Part shown: in pieces, positions 51,812-62,248 of the stretch
Layout: the number at the start of each line of letters is the position of its first letter
How positions within the stretch are numbered: position 1 is the stretch's first letter
DNA from: Marinovum sp048263515
GTDB taxonomy: Bacteria; Pseudomonadota; Alphaproteobacteria; Rhodobacterales; Rhodobacteraceae
Assembly (NCBI RefSeq): GCF_048263515.1
Contig: NZ_JBLXEC010000021.1
Span: 17,999 to 81,998, forward strand
Reading direction: 5' to 3'
DNA: 64,000 bases
Notes under the pieces: model-generated
Database searches by the model: none
What the model saw: only the letters and a program-made list of their open reading frames with translations
What the model was told of the DNA's origin: nothing
Program-made: the position numbers and the translations under genes

Positions 51812-52969
51812 ATGATTTCACGTGACGATATCCGCGCCGCGCGCGCGCCTCTGGCCTGTTTCCTGACGCTGGGGCTGCTCTGGGGCGCCTTTGCCGCGCA
51901 GGTGCCGGGCATCAAGGCCGCCATTGCGGTCAGCGACGGGGTCTTCGGCCTCTGCCTGCTGTTCGCGGCGCTGGGCACGATCGTCGCCATGTGGCTGGCG
52001 CCTCGGCTTGACGGCCGGCTGGGCCGTCACACCCTGGCGCTGCTGTCGCTGGCCGCAGGCGGGCTCTTCCTGCTGCCGGGCCTGGCCTCGGGACCGCTGA
52101 GCTTTGCGCCGCTGCTGATGCTGGCCGCCGCCAGCACCGGCGCGCTCGACGTGGTGATGAACGCGCGGATCTCGGGCGTCGAGGCCGCGCGGGGCCGGCC
52201 GCTTATGAACTTCGCCCATGCGGTGTTTTCCATGGGCTACGCGGTCTCGGCGCTTGTCGCCGGGCTGCTGCGCGAACAGGGCTGGCCGCCGGTCGCGGTC
52301 TTTGGCCTGATCGCCCTGGTCAACCTGGTTCTGGTGCGCCAGGCCGCGGGCGACTGCGGTGCACCGATCGACGACACGCCCGACACCCAGGGGCCGGCGG
52401 CGCAGGGGCTGATCCTGCTCGGCGGCCTGGTGATCCTGATCGGCTTCATGGCCGAGAACGCCACCGAAGGCTGGTCGGCCCTGCACCTCGAACGCAGCCT
52501 CGGCGGCGGCGCGGCCGAAGGCGCCATGGGCCCGGCGATCCTCGGCGTCACCATGGCCGCCGGGCGGCTTGGCGGTCAGGCCCTCGTCACCCGGTTCAGC
52601 GAGATCACGGTGCTGGCGCTGGCCGCCGCGCTGGCCGCCTGCGGTGCCTTCACCGCGGCCTTCGCCACCGGCCTCGCGCCGGCCTACGCCGGGTTCGCCG
52701 TGCTGGGCCTCGGCGTCTCGGTGGTGGCGCCGATGGCCTTTTCCTATGTCGGCCGCAACGTCGGCAACCGCGCCCGCACCGCCGCCATCGCGCGGATCTC
52801 GATGATCGGATACACCGGCTTCTTCATCGGCCCGCCGGTCATGGGCTTCATCTCCGAGGCCATCGGCCTCGGCTGGTCCTTCGCCGCCATGGGGCTGGCG
52901 CTGCTGACCATCACGTTCCTGCTTGCCCCGCTTCTCGCAACCCGACACAGGAGACGCCATGCTGGCTGA
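51812..52969 (+). CDS. MFS transporter
   Basis: This 385-residue inner-membrane protein has twelve hydrophobic segments and MFS features: the loop LGRHTLALL between helices 2 and 3, MNFAHAVFSMGYAVSALVAG-type motif B region, and the inner GFMAENATEGWSALHLE segment typical of the fucose-permease-like/FPN-type subgroup in alphaproteobacteria. The start ATG at 51812 is chosen over an ATG 14 codons upstream without ribosome site. It overlaps the downstream GNAT gene by 11 bases. The substrate is not known. Confidence 0.85.
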   Translation: MISRDDIRAARAPLACFLTLGLLWGAFAAQVPGIKAAIAVSDGVFGLCLLFAALGTIVAMWLAPRLDGRLGRHTLALLSLAAGGLFLLPGLASGPLSFAPLLMLAAASTGALDVVMNARISGVEAARGRPLMNFAHAVFSMGYAVSALVAGLLREQGWPPVAVFGLIALVNLVLVRQAAGDCGAPIDDTPDTQGPAAQGLILLGGLVILIGFMAENATEGWSALHLERSLGGGAAEGAMGPAILGVTMAAGRLGGQALVTRFSEITVLALAAALAACGAFTAAFATGLAPAYAGFAVLGLGVSVVAPMAFSYVGRNVGNRARTAAIARISMIGYTGFFIGPPVMGFISEAIGLGWSFAAMGLALLTITFLLAPLLATRHRRRHAG

Positions 52970-53558
52970 CGGCACCTATGACATCCCCCCCGGCAAGGTG
53001 GTGGAGGTCACCACCTATCTCGAAATGCGCCGGCCTCCTGAGACCGCGCCGACAGAGTTGCCTCCCCGCATCACCCTGCGCCGGATCACCGCGCCCGACC
53101 CAGCCTGGTACCGCGACCTTTTCCTGCGGGTGGGCGGCGCCGACTGGCTCTGGTTCTCCCGCCTCAGGCTGACCGAGGCGCAGCTGCGCGAGACGCTCGG
53201 CCACCCGGATGTCGAGGTCCATGCGGTCGAGAAAGACGGCCGTGCCGAAGGCCTGCTGGAGCTCGATTTCCGCGAGAAGGACGCTTGCGAACTGGCCTAC
53301 TTCGGCCTCACCCCGGCGCTGATCGGGCAGGGGGTCGGCCGCGCCATGATGTCCATTGCCACGACCCGTGCCTTCGCCCGTCCGATCAGCCGCTTCCACG
53401 TCCACACCTGCCAACTCGACAGTCCCCAGGCTTTAGGCTTCTACCGCCGCGCCGGCTTCGTGCCGCAGCGCCAGAGCGTGACCGTCGGCGACGACCCCCG
53501 GCTCACCGGCGACCTCCCCGAAGACGCCGGCTCCCACGTCCCCCTCTTCAGGCCGTAA
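52959..53558 (+). CDS. GNAT family N-acetyltransferase
   Basis: This 199-residue protein has a GNAT acyl-CoA-binding segment, YFGLTPALIGQGVGRAMMSIA near residue 120, and the ALGFYRRAGFVPQ end motif near residue 170. The N-terminal 45 residues (VEVTTYLEMRRPP) are characteristic of a group of alphaproteobacterial GNATs. The ATG at 52959 follows an AGGAG box and overlaps the MFS gene end, so translation is coupled. The acceptor substrate is unknown. Confidence 0.85.
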   Translation: MLADGTYDIPPGKVVEVTTYLEMRRPPETAPTELPPRITLRRITAPDPAWYRDLFLRVGGADWLWFSRLRLTEAQLRETLGHPDVEVHAVEKDGRAEGLLELDFREKDACELAYFGLTPALIGQGVGRAMMSIATTRAFARPISRFHVHTCQLDSPQALGFYRRAGFVPQRQSVTVGDDPRLTGDLPEDAGSHVPLFRP

Positions 53559-53566
53559 GCGCCGCA

Positions 53567-53632
53567 CCCCCTGCTTCCTCTTGCCGAAAATACCCTCGGG
53601 GGGCCAGGGGGGCAGAGCCCCCCAAACCCGGC
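53567..53632 (-). repeat. Dispersed intergenic repeat, copy 3 (inverted)
   Basis: Read on the minus strand, GGGGGGCTCTGCCCCCC, GGCCCCCCGAGGGTATTTTCGGCAAGAGGAAGCAGGGGG (shown in part). This is the same family as 24961-25032 and 41184-41257. It sits between the convergent GNAT and lldD genes and could terminate one or both. Confidence 0.75.
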
Positions 53633-53675
53633 CAGACCGGCTCACTGCCGCCGGCCTCTCAAGCGCCCATGAAAC

Positions 53676-54842
53676 TCACCCCTGCCAGCGCCCGCCGAAA
53701 TCCTCGGGCACCAGCAGAACATCGCGGTCCACATCCTTGATGTCGCGCTTGCCGCACAGCGCCATCGACACGTCGAGCTCCTTGTGGATCACCTCCAGCG
53801 CCCGGGTCACCCCGGCCTCGCCCATGGCGCCGAGACCATAGATGAAGGCGCGGCCGATGTAGGTGCCCTTGGCGCCCATCGCGACGGCCTTGAGCACGTC
53901 CTGGCCTGAGCGGATGCCGCTGTCGAGATGCACCTCGACCTGGTCGCCCACCGCGTCGAGGATCTCGGGCAGCACCCGGATCGACGACAGCGCGCCATCA
54001 AGCTGCCGGCCGCCGTGGTTCGACACGATGATCGCATCGGCCCCCACCTTCAGCGCCATCTTGGCGTCCTCGGCATCGAGAATGCCCTTCAGGATCACCT
54101 TGCCGCCCCACATCTCCTTGAGCTTGGCGACCTTGTCCCAATCCAGCGTCAGGTCAAAGTTCTCGCCGGTCCAGGCCATCAGCGAAGAGGGGTCAGAGAT
54201 GCCCTTGACGTGGCCGACGATGTTGCGGAACTCGCGCCGCTTGGTCTGCATCATCCCCATGCCCCAGCGCCAGCGGGTGGCCAGGTCCGCGATCACCGCC
54301 GGCGTCAGCTTGGGCGGGGCCGAGAGGCCGTTCTTCAGGTCCTTGTGGCGTTGGCCGAGGATCTGCAGATCAAGCGTGATCACCAGCGCCGAGCAATTGG
54401 CGGCCTTGGCCCGGTCGACCAGCCGGCGCACGAAATCCTCGTCCTTCATGGTGTAGAGCTGGAACCAGAACGGCTTGGTGGTGTGTTCGGCCACATCCTC
54501 GATCGAGCAGATCGACATGGTCGAGAGCGTGAAAGGCACGCCGAACTTCTCGGCCGCCTTGGCCGCCAGGATCTCGCCGTCGGCATGCTGCATGCCGGTC
54601 ATGCCCACCGGCGCCAGCGCCACGGGCATGGCGACCTTTTCGCCGATCATCTCGGTTTCGGTGGTGCGGTTCGACATGTCGACCGCCACCCGTTGGCGCA
54701 GGCGGATCTTGTCGAAATCTGAGGTGTTCTCGCGAAAGGTCTGCTCGGTCCAGCTGCCGGATTCGCAGTAGTCGTAGAACATCTTCGGCGCCCGCGACTT
54801 GTAGAGGCGTTTGAGGTCATCGATCGAGGTAATCACGGGCAT
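53676..54842 (-). CDS. lldD: FMN-dependent L-lactate dehydrogenase (alpha-hydroxy-acid oxidase family)
   Basis: This 388-residue enzyme oxidises L-lactate to pyruvate with FMN and passes electrons to the respiratory chain. Family motifs are YYDYCESGS, the TLSTMSICSIEDV and QLYTMKDEDF segments, the active-site VSNHGGRQLDGA (histidine base) and DSGIRSGQDV (arginine). The start ATG at 54842 gives MPVITSIDDL, in line with lldD; the longer frame is not needed. It is divergent from the H-NOX gene by 137 bases. Other alpha-hydroxy acids such as mandelate or glycolate cannot be excluded. Confidence 0.92.
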   Translation of the reverse strand: MPVITSIDDLKRLYKSRAPKMFYDYCESGSWTEQTFRENTSDFDKIRLRQRVAVDMSNRTTETEMIGEKVAMPVALAPVGMTGMQHADGEILAAKAAEKFGVPFTLSTMSICSIEDVAEHTTKPFWFQLYTMKDEDFVRRLVDRAKAANCSALVITLDLQILGQRHKDLKNGLSAPPKLTPAVIADLATRWRWGMGMMQTKRREFRNIVGHVKGISDPSSLMAWTGENFDLTLDWDKVAKLKEMWGGKVILKGILDAEDAKMALKVGADAIIVSNHGGRQLDGALSSIRVLPEILDAVGDQVEVHLDSGIRSGQDVLKAVAMGAKGTYIGRAFIYGLGAMGEAGVTRALEVIHKELDVSMALCGKRDIKDVDRDVLLVPEDFGGRWQG

Positions 54843-54979
54843 GAGCGGCTCTCTGGCTGAAATTGGTAACTTTTCCTTACCGGTTTGCCAGTTTTCGCGC
54901 AAGTGTCGCATCGCCGCAGTTTAAGCGCCTTTTTACTTCTCTGGGGTAGACCGGGCCGCAGGAGCTGAGGAGACGGGAC

Positions 54980-55525
54980 ATGAAAGGTCTGGTGTTTACC
55001 GAGCTGTTGAGCATGGCGGAACAGGCTCTGGGCGAGGCCGCGGTCGACGACATTCTCGACGGGCTGGATCTGGAAACCGACGGCGCCTACAGCGCGGTCG
55101 GCAATTATCCCTGCGGCGAGCTGATGCGAATCGTCGGCGCGATCAGCGATCACACCGCCATCCCGGTGCCAGAGCTGCAGCGCCAGTTCGGCCGATGGGT
55201 GCACGGCCAGTTCGTCAAGGGCTATCCCGCCTTCTTCGAGGACAAGAGCAACGCCCTCGCCATGCTCGACGCGATCGAGAACGAGGTGCATGTCGAGGTG
55301 CGCAAGCTCTATCCCGACGCGGAACTCCCCAGCTTCGAGACAGAGTGGCACGGCCCCCGCGCGCTGACCATGACCTATCGGTCAGACCGGCCGCTGGTGC
55401 CCTTCTGTCACGGCATGATCGAGGCCTGCGTGGCGCATTTCGACCAACCGGCCGAGATTACCGTGACCGAATTCGGCAGCCACGCGGCCCGGGCGGCGCG
55501 GTTCCACGTGCAGCTGACCGGGTAG
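54980..55525 (+). CDS. H-NOX haem nitric-oxide sensor
   Basis: This 181-residue stand-alone H-NOX protein binds haem and senses nitric oxide. It begins MKGLVFTELL and carries the proximal haem ligand His104 in ENEVHVEVRKLYPDAELP and the YxSxR haem-propionate motif at Y133/S135/R137 (MTYRSDR). It lacks an obvious distal tyrosine for O2, consistent with NO selectivity. A GGAG box precedes the ATG. It is followed five bases later by a hybrid histidine kinase; H-NOX proteins of this type inhibit their partner kinase when NO-bound. Targets are likely biofilm or motility, by analogy. Confidence 0.93.
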   Translation: MKGLVFTELLSMAEQALGEAAVDDILDGLDLETDGAYSAVGNYPCGELMRIVGAISDHTAIPVPELQRQFGRWVHGQFVKGYPAFFEDKSNALAMLDAIENEVHVEVRKLYPDAELPSFETEWHGPRALTMTYRSDRPLVPFCHGMIEACVAHFDQPAEITVTEFGSHAARAARFHVQLTG

Positions 55526-55529
55526 GGGG

Positions 55530-57044
<1,515 letters not shown>

Positions 57045-57048
57045 GCCC

Positions 57049-57840
57049 TCAGGCCCGGTGCGCGCCCTCGGCCAGCGTGGCAACATAGGCCAGAACGTCC
57101 TCGACGCTCTCGCCATTGCCGATCCGCTTGACGATGGCCGAACCCACGACGCAGCCATCGGCCACGGCGGCGACCGATTGCGCCTTGTCGGGCGAGTTGA
57201 CGCCGAAGCCCACGATCACCGGCAGATCGGTCTTGGCCTTGATCCGCGCCACTTCCGGCCCGACATCGGTGGCCTGCGCCTCTGCCGCGCCGGTGATGCC
57301 GGTGATCGAGACGTAATAGACAAAGCCCGAGGTATTGGTCAGCACCTTGGGCAGGCGCTTGTCATCGGTGGTGGGCGTGGCGAGGCGAATGAAGTTGAGG
57401 CCCGCGGCCTGCGCCGGCAGGCAGAGCTCTTCGTCTTCTTCGGGGGGCAGGTCGACGACGATCAGCCCGTCGATGCCGGCCTCGCGCGCCTGTTCGAGGA
57501 AGGTGTCAACGCCGCGGGAATAGATCGGGTTGTAATAGCCCATCATCACGATCGGCGTGCTGTCGTCGTCTTCGCGGAAGCGGCGGGCGATCTCCAGCGT
57601 GCGGTCCAGCGTCATCCCGCCTTCGAGCGCGCGCTGACCGGCCAGCTGGATGGTCTCGCCATCGGCCATCGGGTCGGTGAAGGGCAGGCCCAGCTCGATC
57701 ACGTCGACACCGGCGGCGGGCATGCCGCGGATCAGCGCCAGAGAGGTGTCGAAATCCGGGTCGCCGGCCATGACATAGGCGACGAAAGCCTTGCGGTTCT
57801 GGTCCTTCAGAGCGGCGAATTTGGCGTCGATGCGGGTCAT
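57049..57840 (-). CDS. trpA: Tryptophan synthase alpha subunit
   Basis: This 263-residue enzyme cleaves indole-3-glycerol phosphate to indole and glyceraldehyde 3-phosphate. The two catalytic acids are in IELGLPFTDPMADGETIQ (aspartate and glutamate), and the loops VVDLPPEEDEEL, YYVSITGITGA and VGFGVNSPDKAQSV follow. Length and motifs are normal. trpB is not adjacent, so trpA is detached from any trp operon here. Its stop is four bases from that of the hybrid kinase, convergent. Confidence 0.97.
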   Translation of the reverse strand: MTRIDAKFAALKDQNRKAFVAYVMAGDPDFDTSLALIRGMPAAGVDVIELGLPFTDPMADGETIQLAGQRALEGGMTLDRTLEIARRFREDDDSTPIVMMGYYNPIYSRGVDTFLEQAREAGIDGLIVVDLPPEEDEELCLPAQAAGLNFIRLATPTTDDKRLPKVLTNTSGFVYYVSITGITGAAEAQATDVGPEVARIKAKTDLPVIVGFGVNSPDKAQSVAAVADGCVVGSAIVKRIGNGESVEDVLAYVATLAEGAHRA

Positions 57841-58020
57841 GGGTCTGTCCTTCGAATGTCGTCAGAACCGTGTGCCGAATTTACGCCGCCTTGGCAATGG
57901 GGCATCCGCGCGCCGGGCCTTTGCGAGGAAAGTCCGCAAGGGCTTGAAGAGCGCCACCGCTTGCCTTTGAGACGCCGCGCCAATAGAAGCGCCCCGATAT
58001 CAGACAAAGGAGCGGCTCCC

Positions 58021-59118
58021 ATGGGCTTCAGGATGGGGATTGTCGGGCTGCCCAACGTGGGCAAATCGACGCTATTCAACGCGCTCACGCGCACCGCCGC
58101 GGCACAGGCCGCGAATTTTCCCTTCTGCACCATCGAACCCAACGTGGGCGACGTGGCGGTGCCCGATGCCCGGCTGGAAAAGCTGGCGGCAATCGCGCAG
58201 TCCAAGCAGATCGTGCCGACGCGGATGACCTTCGTCGACATCGCGGGCCTCGTCAAAGGCGCGTCCAAGGGCGAGGGCCTGGGCAACCAGTTCCTGGCCA
58301 ACATCCGCGAGGTCGATGCCATCGCCCATGTGCTGCGCTGCTTCGAGGATGGCGACGTGACTCATGTCGAGGGCCGCGTCGACCCGGTGGCCGATGCCGA
58401 GGTGATCGAGACCGAGCTGATGCTCGCCGATCTCGAAAGCGTCGAGAAGCGCCGCGCCGGCCTGGTGCGCAAGCTCAAGGGCGGCGACAAGGAAGCCGCC
58501 CAGCAGGAGCGTCTGCTCGCAGCCGCCCAGGCGATGCTCGAAGACGGCAAGCCTGCGCGTCTGGTCGAGGTCGATGACGAGGATGCCAAGGCCTGGAAAA
58601 ACCTCCAGCTGCTTACCGCCAAGAAGATCCTCTACGTCTGCAACGTCGATGAGGGCAGCGCGGCCCAGGGCAACGAGCACTCGGCACGTGTCGCCAAGAT
58701 GGCCGAAGAGCAGGGCGCAGGCCATGTGATCATCTCGGCCCAGATCGAGGAAGAGATCAGCCAGCTCGACGCCGAGGAAGCCGAGATGTTCCTCTCGGAG
58801 ATGGGCCTCGAAGAGCCCGGTCTCGACCGTCTGATCCGCGCGGGCTATGACCTGTTGCACCTCGAGACCTATTTCACCGTCGGTCCCAAGGAGGCCCGCG
58901 CCTGGACGATCCGCGAGGGCACCCGCGCGCCGCAGGCCGCCGGCGTGATCCACGGCGATTTCGAAAAGGGTTTCATCCGCGCCGAGACCATCGCCTATGA
59001 CGATTACATCGCCGGAAACGGCGAGCAGGGCGCCAAGGAAGCCGGCAAGATGCGCGCCGAGGGCAAGACCTATGTCGTGCAGGACGGCGACGTCATGCAC
59101 TTCCTCTTCAACACCTGA
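58021..59118 (+). CDS. ychF: Redox-regulated ATPase YchF (OBG-family GTPase-like)
   Basis: This 365-residue protein binds the ribosome and prefers ATP over GTP. It has G1 GLPNVGKSTLFNAL at residues 8-21, DIAGLVKGASKGEGLGN (G3) and a C-terminal TGS-like domain (about 285-365: YFTVGPKEARAWTI, GDFEKGFIRAE, VQDGDVMHFLFN). The altered G4 motif NVDEG explains ATP preference in the family. The ATG at 58021 has an AAGGAG box; an open frame reaches 57031 but overlaps trpA. Transcription starts away from trpA. Confidence 0.96.
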   Translation: MGFRMGIVGLPNVGKSTLFNALTRTAAAQAANFPFCTIEPNVGDVAVPDARLEKLAAIAQSKQIVPTRMTFVDIAGLVKGASKGEGLGNQFLANIREVDAIAHVLRCFEDGDVTHVEGRVDPVADAEVIETELMLADLESVEKRRAGLVRKLKGGDKEAAQQERLLAAAQAMLEDGKPARLVEVDDEDAKAWKNLQLLTAKKILYVCNVDEGSAAQGNEHSARVAKMAEEQGAGHVIISAQIEEEISQLDAEEAEMFLSEMGLEEPGLDRLIRAGYDLLHLETYFTVGPKEARAWTIREGTRAPQAAGVIHGDFEKGFIRAETIAYDDYIAGNGEQGAKEAGKMRAEGKTYVVQDGDVMHFLFNT

Positions 59119-59126
59119 GCCAGTTT

Positions 59127-59154
59127 CTCCGGGGCCTGCCGCAAGGCCCCGGAG
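59127..59154 (+). terminator. Hairpin downstream of ychF
   Basis: CTCCGGGGCCT at 59127-59137 and AGGCCCCGGAG at 59144-59154 form a perfect 11-bp stem with a six-base loop just after the ychF stop. No T-run follows, so it may end transcription only in part. Confidence 0.6.
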
Positions 59155-59334
59155 CTTCGGCCGCGCGCCCCGCGGGCCGGCCCATTCTTCTCGACATCGC
59201 TGAACGGATCTCTGGACTCTGGGAGGGGCCTAGATCACATGTTAAGCAACCCGCGCGCGTCCCCACACGGGACGCCGCAGCAAACCTGCGTGCCCGCCAG
59301 AGGCACACGGGCCACGGGCAGAGGAGGAGACAAG

Positions 59335-61026
59335 ATGACCGCAGATCCCACCAGCACCATTGCCCCCGCCGGGGGGCTGTCGCATGTCACCGGGCCGAAG
59401 GACCCGGCGCTCTTGCATGTCACCATCCCGCAGCTTCTGCAGGCCGCGGTCGAGAGCCACGGCGACCGCGACGCGCTGGTCTTGACCGAGGCAGGCCACC
59501 GGCTGAGCTACCGCGACTTCAGCGCCGAGGTCGACCGGCTGGCCGCCGGGCTGCTGGCGCTGGGGCTGGAGAAAGGCGACCGCGTCGGCATCTGGTCGCC
59601 CAACCGGCTGGAATGGGTTCTGACCCAGTTTGCCACCGCGCGGATCGGGGTGATCCTGGTCAACATCAACCCGGCCTACCGGCTGTCAGAGCTGGAATAT
59701 GCGCTCAACAAGGTCGGCTGCAAGCTGGTGATCGCGGCGCGGCGTTTCAAGGCGTCCGACTACCTCGGTATGCTGCGCGAACTGGCGCCGAAGCTGGCCG
59801 CGGGCGAACTGCAAAGCGACCGCCTGCCGCATCTGCGCCACGTGGCGGTGATGGAGCCGGACGAGGGCGACGGGGTGCTCTCCTTCGCGGCGCTCTGCGC
59901 GCTGGGTGAGCCCGAGCATCACGCGCAGCTGGATGCCATCACCCGAGGCCTCGACCCCGACGAGCCGATCAATATCCAGTTCACCTCCGGCACCACCGGC
60001 ACCCCCAAGGGCGCCACGCTGTCGCATTTCAACATCGTCAACAACGCCCGTTTCGTCACCGACCGCATTGCCCTGACCGAGACCGACAGGTTGGTGATCC
60101 CGGTACCGCTCTACCACTGTTTCGGCATGGTGATGGGCGTGCTGGGCTGCGTCTCCAAGGGCGCGGCGATGATCTTTCCGGGCGAAGGGTTCGCCCCGGT
60201 GCCGACGCTCGACGCCATCGTGCAGGAGCGCGCCACTGCGCTTTACGGCGTGCCGACGATGTTCGTTGCCATGCTGCACGAAATCGACAGCGGCGAGTAT
60301 GACCTGGGCTCCCTGCGCACCGGCATCATGGCCGGCGCGCCGTGCCCTATGGACGTGATGCGCCGGGTCAACGACACGATGAACATGCGCGAGGTGACGA
60401 TCTGCTACGGCATGACCGAAACCGCGCCGGTGTCGTTCCAAAGCTTCACCGACGACCCCACCGCCAAGCGCTGCGAGACGGTGGGCCGGGTGCATCCGCA
60501 CCTCGAGGTCAAGATCGTCGACGAGGCCGGTGAGACGGTGCCGGTGGGCGAAACCGGCGAGCTCTGGACCATGGGTTATTCGGTGATGCTGGGCTATTGG
60601 GACGACCGGAAAGCCACCGAGGCCAGCATCGTCGACGGCTGGATGCGCACCGGTGACCTGGCGACGCTGGACGAAGAGGGCTTCTGCGCCATCGTCGGGC
60701 GGGTCAAGGACATGATCATCCGCGGCGGCGAGAACATCTATCCCCGCGAGATCGAGGAGTTCCTGTTCCGCCATCCCGGCGTCAGCGAGGTTCAGGTCTT
60801 CGGCGTGCCCGACGAGAAATACGGCGAGGAGATCTGTGCCTGGGCAGTGCCGCGGCCCGGTGTCGACCTCGACCCCGAGGCGCTGCGCGACTTCTGCAAG
60901 GGCCAGATCGCGCACTTCAAGATCCCCCGGCATGTGCGCATCGTGCCCGAGCTGCCGATGACGGTGACCGGCAAGCCGCAGAAGTTCGTCATGCGCGACC
61001 GGATGATCGAAGAACTGGCAGGCTAG
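59335..61026 (+). CDS. Acyl-CoA synthetase (FadD/AMP-binding family)
   Basis: This 563-residue enzyme forms acyl-CoA from a free acid. AMP-binding motifs are FTSGTTGTPKGATLSH (P-loop) near residue 220, CYGMTETAPVSF near residue 360 and GWMRTGDLATLDEEGF near residue 435, plus the C-terminal MTVTGKPQKFVM lysine motif. The ATG at 59335 has GGAGGAG before it; an in-frame start 32 codons upstream lacks one. Chain length is not predictable, though the family includes medium- and long-chain enzymes. It is the second such gene in the window. Confidence 0.9.
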   Translation: MTADPTSTIAPAGGLSHVTGPKDPALLHVTIPQLLQAAVESHGDRDALVLTEAGHRLSYRDFSAEVDRLAAGLLALGLEKGDRVGIWSPNRLEWVLTQFATARIGVILVNINPAYRLSELEYALNKVGCKLVIAARRFKASDYLGMLRELAPKLAAGELQSDRLPHLRHVAVMEPDEGDGVLSFAALCALGEPEHHAQLDAITRGLDPDEPINIQFTSGTTGTPKGATLSHFNIVNNARFVTDRIALTETDRLVIPVPLYHCFGMVMGVLGCVSKGAAMIFPGEGFAPVPTLDAIVQERATALYGVPTMFVAMLHEIDSGEYDLGSLRTGIMAGAPCPMDVMRRVNDTMNMREVTICYGMTETAPVSFQSFTDDPTAKRCETVGRVHPHLEVKIVDEAGETVPVGETGELWTMGYSVMLGYWDDRKATEASIVDGWMRTGDLATLDEEGFCAIVGRVKDMIIRGGENIYPREIEEFLFRHPGVSEVQVFGVPDEKYGEEICAWAVPRPGVDLDPEALRDFCKGQIAHFKIPRHVRIVPELPMTVTGKPQKFVMRDRMIEELAG

Positions 61027-61151
61027 GGCAGGGCAGGCGGTGGGCATGGGGCGCGGCCGCCGCCGCGCGGGCGCAATGACGTCCCGTCGCCACGCCCGCC
61101 ACCGGGCAGCTCCCTTGCAATCCGGCGCCGTTCCGGACTAAGCCCCGCCAA

Positions 61152-61186
61152 TCCGGTCGCAGCCTACCCGGACATCAAAACAAGGG
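61152..61186 (+). promoter_or_regulatory. preQ1-I riboswitch upstream of queC
   Basis: The leader has stem TCCGG (61152-61156) and CCGGA (61168-61172), a loop TCGCAGCCTAC, then an A-rich tail ACATCAAAACAAGGG. This closely matches class I preQ1 riboswitches such as the one of Thermoanaerobacter tengcongensis (GGTCGCAG loop, AACAAAACAAGGG tail). CCT in the loop can pair with AGG in the tail to form the pseudoknot, and the AAGGG is at the same time the queC ribosome binding site, 7 bases before the ATG. Ligand binding is thus expected to block translation. Confidence 0.85.
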
Positions 61187-61193
61187 CCCTGAA

Positions 61194-61895
61194 ATGAAAA
61201 CACTTGTCATCTGCTCGGGCGGACTCGATTCCGTATCGCTCGCGCATATCACCGCCGATGAGCATCAACTCACCCGGCTTGTCTCCTTCGACTACGGCCA
61301 GCGCCACCGCAAGGAGGTGGAGTTCGCCGAAGCCGCCGCCAAACGGCTGGGCGTGCCGTTCCACCTGATCGATATGCGCGGCATCGGCGCCGCCCTGTTG
61401 GGCTCGGCGCTGACCGACGATATCGACGTGCCCGATGGCCATTACGCGGAAGACACGATGCGCATCACCGTCGTGCCCAACCGCAATGCGATCATGCTGT
61501 CGATCGGCTTTGGCATCGCCGCTGCGCAGGGTGACGAGGCCGTGGCCACCGCCGTGCATGGCGGCGATCATTTCATCTATCCCGATTGCCGCCCCGGCTT
61601 TACCCGCGCTTTCGAAGCGATGCAGCAGGCCGCGCTCGACGGCTATGCCGACGTGCGGCTGCACACGCCTTTTGTCGAGCGCAGCAAGGCCGATATCGTC
61701 GCCGAGGGCGCGCGCCATGGCACGCCCTTTGCCGAGACCTGGTCCTGCTACAAGGGCGGCGACGTGCATTGCGGCCGCTGCGGCACCTGCGTCGAACGGC
61801 GCGAGGCCTTTCACCTTGCCGGGGTTGCCGACCCCACGGTCTATGCCGACGCGGACTTCTGGACCTCGGCGCTGGCCGGGCGGGAGGCAGGCTGA
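61194..61895 (+). CDS. queC: 7-cyano-7-deazaguanine synthase QueC
   Basis: This 233-residue ATP-dependent enzyme converts 7-carboxy-7-deazaguanine to preQ0. The N-terminal SGGLDS motif (residues 8-13, ATP pyrophosphatase type) and the C-terminal zinc site SCYKGGDVHCGRCGTCVER with four cysteines are present. It is the first gene of a queCDEF operon and starts behind the ribosome binding site that a preQ1 riboswitch covers. The stop TGA overlaps the queD start (TGATG). Confidence 0.97.
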   Translation: MKTLVICSGGLDSVSLAHITADEHQLTRLVSFDYGQRHRKEVEFAEAAAKRLGVPFHLIDMRGIGAALLGSALTDDIDVPDGHYAEDTMRITVVPNRNAIMLSIGFGIAAAQGDEAVATAVHGGDHFIYPDCRPGFTRAFEAMQQAALDGYADVRLHTPFVERSKADIVAEGARHGTPFAETWSCYKGGDVHCGRCGTCVERREAFHLAGVADPTVYADADFWTSALAGREAG

Positions 61896-62248
61896 TGTTC
61901 CGCATCCGCAAGGAATTCCACTTCTCCGCATCGCACCAGCTGACCCATCTGCCCGCCGATCACCAATGCGCGCGGCTGCATGGCCACAACTACATCGTGG
62001 TGGTGGAACTGGCGGCCGAGACGCTGAACGCCGACGGTTTCGTGCGCGACTATCACGACCTGAAACCGCTCAAGACCTATATCGACGAGACCTTTGATCA
62101 CCGGCACCTGAACGACGTGATGGAGGGCCCCTCGACCGCCGAGAACATGGCGAAGCACTTCCACGACTGGTGCGTCGCGCGCTGGCCCGAAACCAGCGCC
62201 GTGCTGGTCAGCGAGACGCCCAAGACCTGGGCGGAATACCGGCCATGA
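61895..62248 (+). CDS. queD: 6-carboxy-5,6,7,8-tetrahydropterin synthase QueD
   Basis: This 117-residue PTPS-family enzyme makes 6-carboxytetrahydropterin from dihydroneopterin triphosphate. Zinc ligands are in FSASHQL (His) and RLHGHNYIVVV (two His), and the catalytic region DYHDLKPL and FDHRHLND are intact. The ATG at 61895 overlaps the queC stop; a longer frame upstream overlaps queC and is not used. The stop overlaps the queE start by ATGA. Confidence 0.96.
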   Translation: MFRIRKEFHFSASHQLTHLPADHQCARLHGHNYIVVVELAAETLNADGFVRDYHDLKPLKTYIDETFDHRHLNDVMEGPSTAENMAKHFHDWCVARWPETSAVLVSETPKTWAEYRP

